Shown one piece after another: positions 17,549-26,523 of a stretch of 64,000 nt of DNA. The first letter of the stretch is position 1, and every line of letters begins with the position of its first letter. Source of the DNA: Streptomyces sp. NBC_01314 (GTDB lineage Bacteria > Actinomycetota > Actinomycetes > Streptomycetales > Streptomycetaceae); contig NZ_CP108394.1 in assembly GCF_041435215.1 (NCBI RefSeq), positions 2,294,001 through 2,358,000 on the forward strand. Direction: 5' to 3'. The notes under the pieces are model-generated. The model saw only the letters and a program-made list of their open reading frames with translations, did no database searches and was not told the origin of the DNA. The position numbers and the translations under genes were made by a program.

Positions 17549-20500
17549 TCAGGTGCGACCGCAGGCCGGTTCCGCCGAAACCGGGACCCCCGGCAACAGG
17601 CTGACGCGTTCGTCGGGGTCTATTCCGGCGCTGAGCCGACAGATCTCCGCCAGCCTGGCCCCGGGGTCGAGGTCCCACAGCCGCACCGTGCCGTCGGTGC
17701 TGCTGCTGGCCACCGTCCTGCCGTCGGGGGCGAAGTCCACGCCCCACACGGCGTTGGTGTGGCCGGTCAGTGTCGCCCACGGCCGCCGCGCGGCGACGTC
17801 CCACAGCCGCACCGTTCGGTCGTTGCCGCTGCTGGCGAGCATCCGGCCGTCCGGCGAGAAGGCAAGGCCACGGGCGGAGCCGGTATGTCCCGTCAGGGCG
17901 GCCTCGAAGCGGCGCTCGCGGACGTTCCACAGGCGTACGTTGCCGTCGTTGCCGCTGCTGGCGAGCGTGCGGCCGTCGGGGCTGAAGGCGACGCTCCGTA
18001 CCGCGCCCGTGTGGCCGGTGAGTGCGGCCAGGGCGCGGTGCGACCGGACGTCCCAGAGCCGTACGGTCAGGTCGTCGCCGGCGCTCGCCAGAGTGCGGCC
18101 GTCGGGGCTGAACGCGACGTCGTTGGCGTAGTCCTCATGTCCCTCGAAAGTGGCGAGCCGGCGCCGCGAGGCCACGTCCCAGACGCGGACCGTGCGGTCG
18201 GCGCCGGCCGAGGCGAGGGTCTTGCCGTCGGGTGCGAAGGCCACCGAGAAGACCTCCCCGGTGTGGCCCGTGAGCGTCGCGAGGTACTTGCGCGCGGCCA
18301 CGTCCCACAGGCGGATCGTGCCGTCGGAACCGGCCGAGGCCAGGGTCCTGCCGTCGGGTGCGAAGGCCACCGAGAAGACCGTCTCGGTGTGCCCCCTGAG
18401 CCGCTTGAGGAGCCGGTGGCTGCGGGCGTCCCAGAGCCGTACGGTGTGGTCGGTGTCGGCGGTGGCAAGCAGTGACCCGTCGGGGCTGTACACGGCCTGC
18501 CAGACCTCCGTGAACGGACGCGCCGTCAGCACCGGTCCGCCCAGCTCCCAGAGGACGACGGACTGGTCGAAGCCGGCCGTGGCCAGCAGTGCGCCGTCGG
18601 AGGTCACGGCGACCCCCATGACGTAGTCGGTGTGTCCGGCGAGCACCGCGGTCTGCCGGCCGCTGCGCACGTCCCACAGCCGGGTCGTGCCGTCGCCGAC
18701 CGCGCCGACCACCGCCGCGCCGTCGGGTGTGTAGGCGACGGCGTTGATGTCGTCGCTGCTCCCCGTGAACGTCGCGGTCGCCCGGCCGTTCCGCAGGTCC
18801 CGTACGTCCCACAGCCGTACGGTCCGGTCGATGCCACCGGAGACCACCTGGCGCCCGTCCGGCGAGAACGCCGCGCCCAGCACCTCGTCGGTGTGCCCCT
18901 TCAGCACGTCGAGTCGCCGGGCGCGGTCGGTGTCCCACAGGCGTACGGTCCCGTCGGAGCCGGCGGAGACGAGCGTCTTGCCGTCAGGGGCGTACGCCAG
19001 CGCGTGGAGCGTGCCTTCGTGGCCGGTGAGCGAGGCGGTGCGCCGGGGTGTGCGCCCGGTGTCCCAGAGTTCGACCGTTCCGTCGGTGGTCGCGACGGCG
19101 AGCGCTCCGCCGCGCGGGTCGAAGGCGACCGAGCGGGCGCCCTTCGTGCTCGCGGAGAGGCGGGCCGTGCGGCGGCGGTCGGGGACGTCCCAGAGGGTCA
19201 CGGGCCCGTCCGTCGAAGTAGCCGCGAGAGTACGGCCGTCGGGGCTGAAGGCGACCGAGCGGACGCGGCCGGGGACGGTGAAGGTGGCGAGCTTGCGGTG
19301 GTCGCCGCCCGCGCTGCGCAGGGTGACGGTGCCGTCGGAGCTGGCCGTCGCCAGTGTCCGGTCGTCCGGCGCGAAGGCCACCGCGTTGACCGGCCCTCGA
19401 TAGCCGTCGAGCCGGGCGGAGAAGGGCTGGGACTGGGTGCTGAGCAGGGCGCCGCGTGCCTCGGCGGTGGTGTCGGCCCGGTAGGCCTCCCCCGCGAGCA
19501 GCATCGACGCCTCCGGCTGGCCCTCGGCCAGAGACGCCGAGCGCACGGCGAGGGCCTGGGAGCGGGCGGCCCTCTCCTGGTCGAGAGCGCCCTCCCGCTG
19601 CTGGTAGGCGAGCCCGCCGGCGGTCACGGCGAGCCCCAGCAGGACGACGAGCGTGGCGAGCATGGACTGCCGCAGCCGGACCTGCCGTCCGGCCTGTCTG
19701 CGGCGACCGTCCTCCTCGGCCTGACTTGCCCGCAGGAAGGCCTCCTCGCCGGGTCCGAGCCGGTTCCAGCCGTCCGACTCGTCGGCCCAGGACCGTACGG
19801 TGTCCAGCCGGGTACCCCGGTAGAGGGCGGACGGGTCGCGGCCCTCGCGCCCCCATTCGGCGGCCGCATGTGCCAGTTGCTGGTGGAGGAGGAGTCCGGC
19901 CCGGTCGGCGTGGATCCAGTCCCGCAGCCGGGGCCAGGCGTGCAGCAGGGCCTCGTGGGTGATCTCGACGGTGTCGCTGTCCAGGGTGATGAGCCGGGCC
20001 CGTACGAAGGCGTCGAGGGCGGCGGCCGTGCCGTCCGCTTCGCCGAGCTGTTCCATCAGGGCGGCCCGGCTCATTCGGCGGCGGGTCGCCCCGGCGCCGT
20101 CCGCGACGAGCACCAGCCGGGACAGGATGCGGCGGATCGTCTTCTGTTCGGCCGGGTAGAGCCGGGCGAACACGTTCTCGGCGGTGCGGGCGATGGCTCC
20201 CTGGATACCGCCGGCCCGTTCGTATCCGTCGACGGTCAGCGCGGAGCCCGTGCGGCGCTGCCAGGTGGCGAGCAGCGCGTGGGAGACCAGGGGGAGGGCG
20301 CCGGACGGCGTCTCACGGGCGCCGATCCCGGTGACCCGCGCGGTGTCCTGGAGCGCCGTCTCCGGTTCGTCGCGCAGTCCGGCGTCGCGCAGGAGAAGAG
20401 GGACGAGGCCGGGTTCGAGGGTGACACCGGCGAGTGCGGCGGGGCGTGTGATCGACTCCCGCAGCTCCGTCACGGACATCGGCTCCAGGACGAACAGCCC

Positions 20501-21463
20501 GTCGGTGAGGACCGGGGTCAGTTCGGGCAGTCCCAGACAGCTTCCGGTGAAGTCGGCACGTACGCCGAGCACCACGACGGCCGGGGCGTGCGTGTCCTGT
20601 TCCGGCCCGGTGGTCGCCAGGGCGCGGAGCACCCGGACGAAGGCCCGCCGTTCCTCGTCGTCGGAGCAGAGGGTGAACAGTTCCTCGAACTGGTCCACGA
20701 TCAGGACGAGTCGCGGGGGCGGGGGCCTCCGGTCCCCCGGGGCCGTCGGCGGTTCGTCGGACATCGCGCGTACGGAGTCGAGCAGGACGGTGGGGTTCTC
20801 CCGCACCTCGTCGGCGGTGGGGCCGAGGTCGCCGCCGAGCACTTTGGCGGTGCGTTCCAGCAGTTCGTCCAGCGGGTGCGAGGTGGGGGTGAGCAGCACC
20901 ACCGGCCAGCGGTCGGCGCCCGGCATCGGGAGGTCGCCGCGCCGAAGGGCGGGGACGAGACCTGCGTTGAGCAGGGACGACTTGCCGGCGCCCGAGGGGG
21001 CGACCAGCATCAGCGGTCCGCTGCCGACCTGTTCGAAGATCCGTTCCACCAGTGCGGCCGTCGCGCGTTCCCGGCCGAAGAACCATTCCGCGTCCTGCGG
21101 GGTGAACGCCGACAGGCCGCGGTAGGGACACGTCCCGCCCGACTGCCGCGGCCCGGCGTGGGCCTCGGGTCCGCCGTCGCCGTCCTGGGGTGGGGCCTGC
21201 TGCACCAGCCGCAGCAACGCCCCGTCCGCGTCCAGGACTTGGTCGCAGAGGCGGGCGACGTCGACAGTGGCGCGTTTCGTACCGGTCTCGATCTTGCTGA
21301 GGTAGCCCTTGCTGTAGTGGGTCCGGCGTGCCAGGTCGGTGAGCGACAGTCCGCGTTCCCGCCGCAGTCGTCGCAGTTGTACAGGGAAGGAGTGCGTGGT
21401 CGGCGCGGTCCGGTCCCGGTCGTTTCGGCAGTCGGGTACATCTCCGAGCTGCGGGTCCCCCAA
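17549..21463 (-). CDS. XRE-nSTAND1-transmembrane-WD40 (14 repeats) protein
   Basis: Large signal-transduction NTPase. In order: XRE-type HTH (about 26-75, LSLTDLARRTHYSKGYLSKI), nSTAND1 NTPase with Walker A APSGAGKSS (about 155-163) and Walker B VLIVDQFEELF, a helical region, one membrane segment (about 640-660, LATLVVLLGLAVTAGGLAY), then fourteen WD40 repeats (about 715-1275), enough for two seven-bladed propellers. Repeats 4, 5 and 9-14 are near consensus (TGHTxxVxSVAFSPDG), while 1-3 and 6-8 are diverged. STAND proteins of this layout sense a ligand through the propeller and oligomerise. The start is probably TTG 21463, with GGGGGAC six bases upstream; TTG 21475 is the alternative. Length is 1304 residues. 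Confidence 0.85.
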   Translation of the reverse strand: MGDPQLGDVPDCRNDRDRTAPTTHSFPVQLRRLRRERGLSLTDLARRTHYSKGYLSKIETGTKRATVDVARLCDQVLDADGALLRLVQQAPPQDGDGGPEAHAGPRQSGGTCPYRGLSAFTPQDAEWFFGRERATAALVERIFEQVGSGPLMLVAPSGAGKSSLLNAGLVPALRRGDLPMPGADRWPVVLLTPTSHPLDELLERTAKVLGGDLGPTADEVRENPTVLLDSVRAMSDEPPTAPGDRRPPPPRLVLIVDQFEELFTLCSDDEERRAFVRVLRALATTGPEQDTHAPAVVVLGVRADFTGSCLGLPELTPVLTDGLFVLEPMSVTELRESITRPAALAGVTLEPGLVPLLLRDAGLRDEPETALQDTARVTGIGARETPSGALPLVSHALLATWQRRTGSALTVDGYERAGGIQGAIARTAENVFARLYPAEQKTIRRILSRLVLVADGAGATRRRMSRAALMEQLGEADGTAAALDAFVRARLITLDSDTVEITHEALLHAWPRLRDWIHADRAGLLLHQQLAHAAAEWGREGRDPSALYRGTRLDTVRSWADESDGWNRLGPGEEAFLRASQAEEDGRRRQAGRQVRLRQSMLATLVVLLGLAVTAGGLAYQQREGALDQERAARSQALAVRSASLAEGQPEASMLLAGEAYRADTTAEARGALLSTQSQPFSARLDGYRGPVNAVAFAPDDRTLATASSDGTVTLRSAGGDHRKLATFTVPGRVRSVAFSPDGRTLAATSTDGPVTLWDVPDRRRTARLSASTKGARSVAFDPRGGALAVATTDGTVELWDTGRTPRRTASLTGHEGTLHALAYAPDGKTLVSAGSDGTVRLWDTDRARRLDVLKGHTDEVLGAAFSPDGRQVVSGGIDRTVRLWDVRDLRNGRATATFTGSSDDINAVAYTPDGAAVVGAVGDGTTRLWDVRSGRQTAVLAGHTDYVMGVAVTSDGALLATAGFDQSVVLWELGGPVLTARPFTEVWQAVYSPDGSLLATADTDHTVRLWDARSHRLLKRLRGHTETVFSVAFAPDGRTLASAGSDGTIRLWDVAARKYLATLTGHTGEVFSVAFAPDGKTLASAGADRTVRVWDVASRRRLATFEGHEDYANDVAFSPDGRTLASAGDDLTVRLWDVRSHRALAALTGHTGAVRSVAFSPDGRTLASSGNDGNVRLWNVRERRFEAALTGHTGSARGLAFSPDGRMLASSGNDRTVRLWDVAARRPWATLTGHTNAVWGVDFAPDGRTVASSSTDGTVRLWDLDPGARLAEICRLSAGIDPDERVSLLPGVPVSAEPACGRT

Positions 21464-21566
21464 GGTGTCCCCCAAGGCAGTGACGGCCGTGTGCCGACGG
21501 ATGCCCAGGTTACTGTCGGGGCGCTCGCAACGGCCAAGCCTTCACCCGGAGTGGCGGAAACACGAG

Positions 21567-21598
21567 TGTCCGGAACCGCGGGCCGGCGGTTCCGGACA
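21567..21598 (-). terminator. Terminator of the I36 inhibitor gene
   Basis: A 13-bp perfect inverted repeat (TGTCCGGAACCGC and complement) with a six-base loop lies 33 bases past the stop of the minus-strand inhibitor gene and before the nSTAND gene. Confidence 0.7.
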
Positions 21599-21631
21599 TT
21601 CGTTCCCCCGCTGCTCCCCCGAAGCGGGGAA

Positions 21632-21994
21632 CTAGGGCAGAAGGACGATCGAGTTGATCGGCGTCATGTTCTTGACGAGCCAGCCGCCCGGGTTCATGAA
21701 GCCCTCGCAGCCCGTGCCGTTGTAGCCGGTGCACGTCCGCACCTTCGCGCCGTCCGTCTGGTTGTTGAAGATGATGTAGTTCCCGGTCACGTTGCTGAGG
21801 TTGTAGGTCCCGTAGTTGTAGTACTTATAGGTGGGCGTGTTGTTGTTCCAGTCCGAGCCCGGATACATGCAGAAGTACCCGGACGGACAACCGCGGGTGT
21901 CGGCCGCCTGTGCCTGGCTCGCGCCGACCGCCGTCATCGTGGCGACGGCCAGTGCCAGTGCCGCCGCGGTCCGCATCGCCTTGAGCTTGCGCAT
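21632..21994 (-). CDS. Secreted peptidase inhibitor family I36 protein
   Basis: Small exported protein, probably a protease inhibitor of the SMPI-like I36 type. The signal peptide covers residues 1-31 (cleavage after ASQAQA). The mature part has four cysteines (CPSGYFC, VRTCTGYNGTGC) and the aromatic beta pattern YPGSDWNNNTPTYKYYNYG typical of the family. AGGGGGA precedes the ATG at good spacing. The monocistronic unit ends in a strong hairpin. It neighbours a divergently transcribed secreted glycosidase gene. Length is 120 residues. Confidence 0.8.
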   Translation of the reverse strand: MRKLKAMRTAAALALAVATMTAVGASQAQAADTRGCPSGYFCMYPGSDWNNNTPTYKYYNYGTYNLSNVTGNYIIFNNQTDGAKVRTCTGYNGTGCEGFMNPGGWLVKNMTPINSIVLLP

Positions 21995-22093
21995 CGTTCC
22001 CCCTGGATCGTGGGTCTTGCTGCCTGCTGTCGAATCCAGACTTGCCCCCCTACTCTCCGGGGTCGACGGGTTTCCTGTTGCCCTCCTGTGAGT

Positions 22094-22106
22094 CACCTGG
22101 GAAACC
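22094..22106 (-). promoter_or_regulatory. CACCTGGGAAACC motif upstream of the I36 inhibitor gene
   Basis: Second copy of the 13-base motif found at 17495, here 100 bases before the inhibitor ATG. A perfect hairpin-like palindrome containing GACCTGGGG follows at 22113-22133, so three related CCTGGG(G)AAAC elements cluster here. Confidence 0.35.
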
Positions 22107-22112
22107 GGCCGT

Positions 22113-22133
22113 GACCTGGGGAAACCCCAGGTC
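22113..22133. repeat. Palindrome GACCTGGGG-AAA-CCCCAGGTC
   Basis: A perfect 9-bp inverted repeat with a three-base centre, lying in the 319-base divergent region between the I36 and GH43-like genes. The left arm resembles the neighbouring CACCTGGGAAACC motif, so an operator is more likely than a terminator. Confidence 0.5.
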
Positions 22134-22202
22134 GGAGGCAACGGCGACGACGTGGGCGACGGGTAAGCGGAACCCGGTCTCGCACAATCCCTGCGCGATC
22201 CA

Positions 22203-22231
22203 TTGACGCGCACATACCTCCCTCTTATCTT
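22203..22231 (+). promoter_or_regulatory. Promoter of the GH43-like gene
   Basis: TTGACG (22203-22208) and TATCTT (22226-22231) are separated by 17 bases, a good HrdB-type promoter 83 bases upstream of the TTG start. Confidence 0.6.
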
Positions 22232-22313
22232 CTGACCGAAGTTCCGCACAAGAGCCGACATTTCGAACAACACCCCACGCCTCAGGGCAGTTCGCGCAGA
22301 GACGGGACGAGCG

Positions 22314-23684
22314 TTGAGCAGAACCCTCAGGGCGGTCCTCGCCCTCATCACCTCGGTGGCCGCCCTATTGGGCCTCACCACCGTCTTCGCCGCCCCGGCC
22401 GGAGCCGCTCACCCGGCGGCCGGGCAGGCGACGCGGTACACCATGACCGCGTTCACCAACAGCAGCGAGTCGAACATGTACGTCTACGACTCGCCGGACG
22501 CGACCGGCTTCACCCTCCAGAAGGGCCCGGCGTACACCCCGGCCTCCGGCCTGATCCGCGACCCCAGCATCTTCAAGCACACGGACGGCTACTACTACCT
22601 GACCTACACCACCCGCACCTGGTCGGCGCTCTCCACCACCATCGGCTTCGCCCGCTCCACCGACCGCCTCAACTGGACCTTCCTGTACGACTACACGGTC
22701 CCGATCAGCGGTCTGCAGCGCGCCTGGGCGCCCGAGTGGTTCGTCGACACCAACGGCAGCGTCAACATCATCCTGTCCGCGTCCGTCGCGGCCGACGGAG
22801 AGTGGATCTTCAAGCCGTACAAGCTGACGGCCACCAACTCCGCCCTCACCGCCTGGTCCGCCCCGACCGTGCTGTCCGGCATCAGCCCGAACTACATCGA
22901 CACCTTCGTCGTCAAGGTCGGCTCCACCTACCACGCCTTCACCAAGAACGAGACGACGAAGTACATCGAGTACGCCACCGCCTCCAGCCTCACCGGCCCG
23001 TACACCTTCCAGAAGACCGGCAACTGGGCCGGCTTCGGCTCCGGGAAGGAGGGCCCGGCGCTCGTCCAGCTCGACAACGGCGGCTGGCGGATCTACTACG
23101 ACGCCTACGGCGACCAGAAGTACTGGTACAGCGACAGCTACGACAACTTCGCCACCTGGTCGACCCCGACCGAGCTGCCGGGTCTCACCGGTTTCGTACG
23201 CCACCTGACCGTCCTCAAGGAGACCGTCTCCGGCGGTGTCACCCTGCCGACCAACACCACCCGGTCCCTGCGGTCCGCCAACTACACGGGCCGCTACGCC
23301 GTGGTCCGCTCCGACAGCCTCGGATACGTCGACCCGGTGACCTCCTCCAGCACCACCGCCGTCAAGCAGAGCGCGACCTTCACGATCGTGCCCGGCCTCG
23401 CGGACAGCAACTGCTACTCCTTCCGTGACTCCGCCGGCCGCTATCTGCGGCACTGGGACTACCGGCTCCGCTTCGACACGGACGACGGAACGACCGTGTT
23501 CGACAAGGACGCCACGTACTGCGCCCGCCCGGGCACGGCCTCCGGCTCGGTCCGGCTGGAGTCGTACAACTACCCGGGCCGCTACATCCGGCACTACAAC
23601 TACGAGCTGCGACTGGACGTGTACCAGGCCACGGACACCTTCCGCGCCGACAGTTCCTTCACGGCGGTGAGCCCCTGGGCCTGA
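22314..23684 (+). CDS. Secreted GH43-like glycosidase with AbfB-type C-terminal domain
   Basis: Extracellular hydrolase, probably acting on arabinose-containing polysaccharide. Residues 1-33 are a signal peptide (ending APAGAAHP). The catalytic part (about 40-300) has five-bladed-propeller features: an early Asp in LIRDPSIFKHTDGYYYLTYT and a Glu in SGKEGPALVQLDNGGWRIYY. The C-terminal 140 residues contain the paired NYTGRYAVVRSD and NYPGRYIRHYNYELRL units of an AbfB (CBM42-like) arabinose-binding domain. The TTG start follows GGGACGAG. The exact GH43 subfamily cannot be called. The unit ends in a strong bidirectional hairpin. Length is 456 residues. Confidence 0.8.
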   Translation: MSRTLRAVLALITSVAALLGLTTVFAAPAGAAHPAAGQATRYTMTAFTNSSESNMYVYDSPDATGFTLQKGPAYTPASGLIRDPSIFKHTDGYYYLTYTTRTWSALSTTIGFARSTDRLNWTFLYDYTVPISGLQRAWAPEWFVDTNGSVNIILSASVAADGEWIFKPYKLTATNSALTAWSAPTVLSGISPNYIDTFVVKVGSTYHAFTKNETTKYIEYATASSLTGPYTFQKTGNWAGFGSGKEGPALVQLDNGGWRIYYDAYGDQKYWYSDSYDNFATWSTPTELPGLTGFVRHLTVLKETVSGGVTLPTNTTRSLRSANYTGRYAVVRSDSLGYVDPVTSSSTTAVKQSATFTIVPGLADSNCYSFRDSAGRYLRHWDYRLRFDTDDGTTVFDKDATYCARPGTASGSVRLESYNYPGRYIRHYNYELRLDVYQATDTFRADSSFTAVSPWA

Positions 23685-23715
23685 CCGGAACACCTCCTCC
23701 GGCCCATGGATGAGG

Positions 23716-23750
23716 ACGGTGCCGCCCGTGCGGAGCACGGGCGGCACCGT
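23716..23750. terminator. Bidirectional terminator
   Basis: A 15-bp perfect inverted repeat (ACGGTGCCGCCCGTG and complement) with a five-base loop sits between the convergent GH43-like and EF-G-like genes. Confidence 0.8.
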
Positions 23751-23759
23751 CGCGTTCTC

Positions 23760-25847
23760 CTACCGGTCGCCGGCCACCGCCACCGGTGCCGGGGCGTACC
23801 CGGCGGGCCGGGTGGTGAACGTTCCCCGGCCCTGGGTGCGGCTGCGCAGGCGGGTCGCGTAGCCGAACAGCTCCGCCAGCGGCACGGTCGCGGTGATCAC
23901 CACCGAGCCCGCCCGGGGCACGGAGTCCGAGACCCGGCCGCGGCGCGCCGCGAGGTCGCCGAGCACCCCGCCCACGGCGTCCGCGGGCACGGTGACGGTG
24001 ACATCCACGACGGGTTCGAGGAGACCCATCACGCCGACCCGCATGGCCTCCCGGAGCGCGAACCGCCCGGCCGTACGGAACGCCAGCTCCGAGGAGTCCT
24101 TGGAGTGGGTCGCCCCGTCGGTCAGGGTGACGCTCAGGCCGGTCACCGGGTGACCGCCGAGCGGCCCCTCCGCGAGGGCGTCACGGCAGCCGGCCTCGAC
24201 CGCGCGGACGTACTCCTGCGGCACCCGGCCGCCCACGACGGTCGAGCGGAAGACGAACCCCGTGGGGGCACCACCGCCGTCGCCGTCCACCTCCAGCTCC
24301 AGCTCCAGAGGCGCCACGTCGAGGACGACATGGGCGAACTGGCCGGCCCCGCCGTCCTGTTTGACGTGCCGGAAGACCAGACCGGACACCCCCCGGACGA
24401 CCGTCTCGCGATAGGCCACGCGAGGCCGCCCGACGGCGACTTCGAGCCCGTGGCTCTGCCGGATCTTCTCCACCGCCACCTCCAGATGCAGTTCGCCCAT
24501 GCCGGACAGCAGGGTCTGCCCGGTCTCGGGGTCGGTCCGTACGACCAGCGAGGGGTCCTCCTCGGCCAGCCGCGCGAGAGCCGTCGCGAGCCGGTCGGTG
24601 TCGGTGCTCCGGCGTGCCTCGACGGCCACCGACACCACCGGGTCGGCGACGGGCGGGGGTTCGAGGAGCAGCGGCGCCGTCGGCGCGCACAGGGTGGTGC
24701 CCGCGCGGGCCGACTTCAGCCCGACCACCGCGACGATGTCGCCGGCCACCGCCCGGTCCAGTTCGGCGTGCCGGTCGGCGCGGACCCGCAGGATCCGGCC
24801 GATCCGCTCGGTGCGCCGCGTGCCCGTGTCCAGCACGGTGTCTCCCTTCCGGATCGTTCCCGAGTACAGCCGCAGATAGGTCAGCCGTCCCGTGGCCGTG
24901 GCGCTCACCTTGAACGCCAGCGCCGCGACCGGCGCCTGTTCGTCGGCGGCCCGCTCCTGCTCCGTACCGTCGTGCGTACCGCGTACGGGCGGTACGTCCA
25001 GCGGCGAGGGCAGATACGCCACGACCGCGTCGAGCAGTGGTTCGATGCCACGGTTGCGGTAGGCCGAGCCGCACAGCACGACCACGCCCTCACCCGTGCG
25101 GGTCAGGTCGCGCAGCGCCGAGGCCAGCGTGTGCGCGGAGAGCGTGGACCTGGCGCAGAACTCCTCCAGCGCCACGGGGTGCAGTTCCGCCACCGCCTCC
25201 TCCAGCCGCCGCCGGCGTCGCTCCGCCTCGTCCCGCAGGGCGTCCGGCACCGGCCCCTCCTCGGCCGTGTCGCCGCCGTCCGCCCAGATCAGGGCCCGCA
25301 TACGCAGCAGATCCACCACTCCGACGAATCCGTCCTCCGTGCCGATCGGCAACTGCACCACCAGTGGCGTCGGATGGAGTCGCTGCCGGATCGACTCGAC
25401 GGCCGTGTCGAGGTCGGCGCCCGCGCGGTCCAGCTTGTTGACGAAGGCGATGCGCGGTACGCCGTGCCGGTCGGCCTGCCGCCACACCGACTCGCTCTGC
25501 GGCTCGACCCCGGCGACCGCGTCGAACACCGCGATCGCACCGTCGAGCACCCTGAGCGAGCGCTCCACCTCGTCGGCGAAGTCGACATGGCCCGGGGTGT
25601 CGATCAGGTTGATCCGATGACCGTCCCAGGCACAGCTCACGGCCGCCGCGAAGATCGTGATGCCGCGATCGCGCTCCTGCGGATCGAAGTCGGTGACGGT
25701 CGTGCCGTCGTGGACCTCTCCCCGCTTGTGCGTGGTCCCGGTGGCGTACAGGAACCGCTCGGTGACGGTGGTCTTGCCGGCGTCGACGTGGGCGAGGATG
25801 CCCAGGTTGCGGACGGCGGTCAGAGGGTTGGTGACGTTGCTGCGCAT
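23760..25847 (-). CDS. EF-G-like translational GTPase (EF-G paralogue)
   Basis: Ribosome-binding GTPase of the EF-G/TetM superfamily. G1 is [12 protein letters not shown] (about 15-26), switch-region [12 protein letters not shown] follows, then G3 [10 protein letters not shown] and G4 [13 protein letters not shown]. The C-terminal part keeps the EF-G signature ([19 protein letters not shown] and [11 protein letters not shown]). It has 695 residues. The ATG at 25847 fits the family start [14 protein letters not shown]. Streptomyces carry such a second EF-G besides the essential fusA. Whether it acts in translocation, recycling or drug protection (OtrA/TetM-like) cannot be settled here. A small hairpin (25928-25947) lies in its leader. 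Confidence 0.85.
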   Translation of the reverse strand: MRSNVTNPLTAVRNLGILAHVDAGKTTVTERFLYATGTTHKRGEVHDGTTVTDFDPQERDRGITIFAAAVSCAWDGHRINLIDTPGHVDFADEVERSLRVLDGAIAVFDAVAGVEPQSESVWRQADRHGVPRIAFVNKLDRAGADLDTAVESIRQRLHPTPLVVQLPIGTEDGFVGVVDLLRMRALIWADGGDTAEEGPVPDALRDEAERRRRRLEEAVAELHPVALEEFCARSTLSAHTLASALRDLTRTGEGVVVLCGSAYRNRGIEPLLDAVVAYLPSPLDVPPVRGTHDGTEQERAADEQAPVAALAFKVSATATGRLTYLRLYSGTIRKGDTVLDTGTRRTERIGRILRVRADRHAELDRAVAGDIVAVVGLKSARAGTTLCAPTAPLLLEPPPVADPVVSVAVEARRSTDTDRLATALARLAEEDPSLVVRTDPETGQTLLSGMGELHLEVAVEKIRQSHGLEVAVGRPRVAYRETVVRGVSGLVFRHVKQDGGAGQFAHVVLDVAPLELELEVDGDGGGAPTGFVFRSTVVGGRVPQEYVRAVEAGCRDALAEGPLGGHPVTGLSVTLTDGATHSKDSSELAFRTAGRFALREAMRVGVMGLLEPVVDVTVTVPADAVGGVLGDLAARRGRVSDSVPRAGSVVITATVPLAELFGYATRLRSRTQGRGTFTTRPAGYAPAPVAVAGDR

Positions 25848-26252
25848 GGCCCGTGGCCTTTCAGCTGAGCTGTTTCGGGGCAGCGCGATTCCCGTGCGAG
25901 GAGGGCGGACGGCAGGGGGCGCACACGGACGGAGCTGTCGCTCCGTCATCGGCACAGGGGTTCGCCGTCAGGCGTTCGTCACGGACATCCGGTACCAGCC
26001 GCGCAGCGGGCACCGGACGGACGAGGACACGAGGATCACCTCGTACAGGGAACGGGGAACGACGACAGCGGTGCGCTCACACACGGCCGGGCTCCCCTCT
26101 CTCGTCACTTGGTGGCGTGAGTCTAGGGAGAGCGGAGGCGCAGGCGCACGGCATTTTCGGCACGGCGTTCCCGTACGACGGTCTCGTACGACAGTCCCCT
26201 GCGACGAAAAACCCCACCGACCGAAACCGGTCGATGGGGTTGATGTTCGATG
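25848..26252. other. Leader of the EF-G paralogue and tRNA-Leu downstream region
   Basis: No gene is supported here. A 7-bp hairpin GACGGAG-CTGTCG-CTCCGTC (25928-25947) lies about 80 bases before the EF-G-like ATG and could be a leader structure. The tRNA-Leu terminator occupies the far end. No integrase-associated repeat of the tRNA 3' end is seen. Confidence 0.4.
26211..26240 (-). terminator. Terminator of tRNA-Leu
   Basis: Read on the minus strand, a 13-bp stem with one mismatch (CCCCATCGACCGG arm) is followed by a run of five T, a classical intrinsic terminator starting 12 bases after the tRNA 3' end. Confidence 0.85.
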
Positions 26253-26337
26253 TGTCCGAGGGGGGACTTGAACCCCCACGCCCGATAAAGGGCACTAGCA
26301 CCTCAAGCTAGCGCGTCTGCCATTCCGCCACCCGGAC
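26253..26337 (-). tRNA. tRNA-Leu (anticodon GAG)
   Basis: 85 nt on the minus strand. The acceptor arm GTCCGGG pairs with CTCGGAC. The anticodon stem CTAGC/GCTAG encloses the loop TTGAGGT with anticodon GAG. There is a long class II variable arm (TGCCCTTTATCGGGCG) and a T arm GGGGG-TTCAAGT-CCCCC. CCA is not encoded. It decodes CUC, a common Leu codon in this genome type. Confidence 0.95.
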
Positions 26338-26452
26338 CAGGTGTCTGCCGCCTGGTCAGGGGTGTTCCCTGCGGCGACATGGACAACAATACCAAGATTT
26401 CGGAGCGCCCTTCACCTGCATATCCACCTGCTTGTTCGGGCCCCGGACGGGG

Positions 26453-26484
26453 CCGTGCGGGCCTTGGCGACCAGGCCCGCACGG
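26453..26484 (-). terminator. Terminator of the aldehyde dehydrogenase gene
   Basis: CCGTGCGGGCCTTGG and its near-perfect complement (one bulge) form a strong hairpin 40 bases beyond the minus-strand stop at 26524. It ends the sucC-sucD-aldehyde dehydrogenase transcript. Confidence 0.65.
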
Positions 26485-26523
26485 TCTCACCGGCGGTGAT
26501 CGGACGGACACTATCCGGCCAAA

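Noticed and set aside
16400..17550. Cyclic di-AMP (ydaO-type) riboswitch before the NlpC/P60 gene
   Set aside because: Such riboswitches often precede wall-hydrolase genes in Streptomyces, but I could not find the conserved pairing segments in 17281-17548.
18632..22114. 1160-codon open frame on the plus strand
   Set aside because: Mirror of the WD40 repeat gene; its internal periodicity comes from the repeats on the other strand.
26253..26337. tRNA-Leu as an integration site for a mobile element
   Set aside because: No integrase gene and no direct repeat of the tRNA 3' end was seen in the window.
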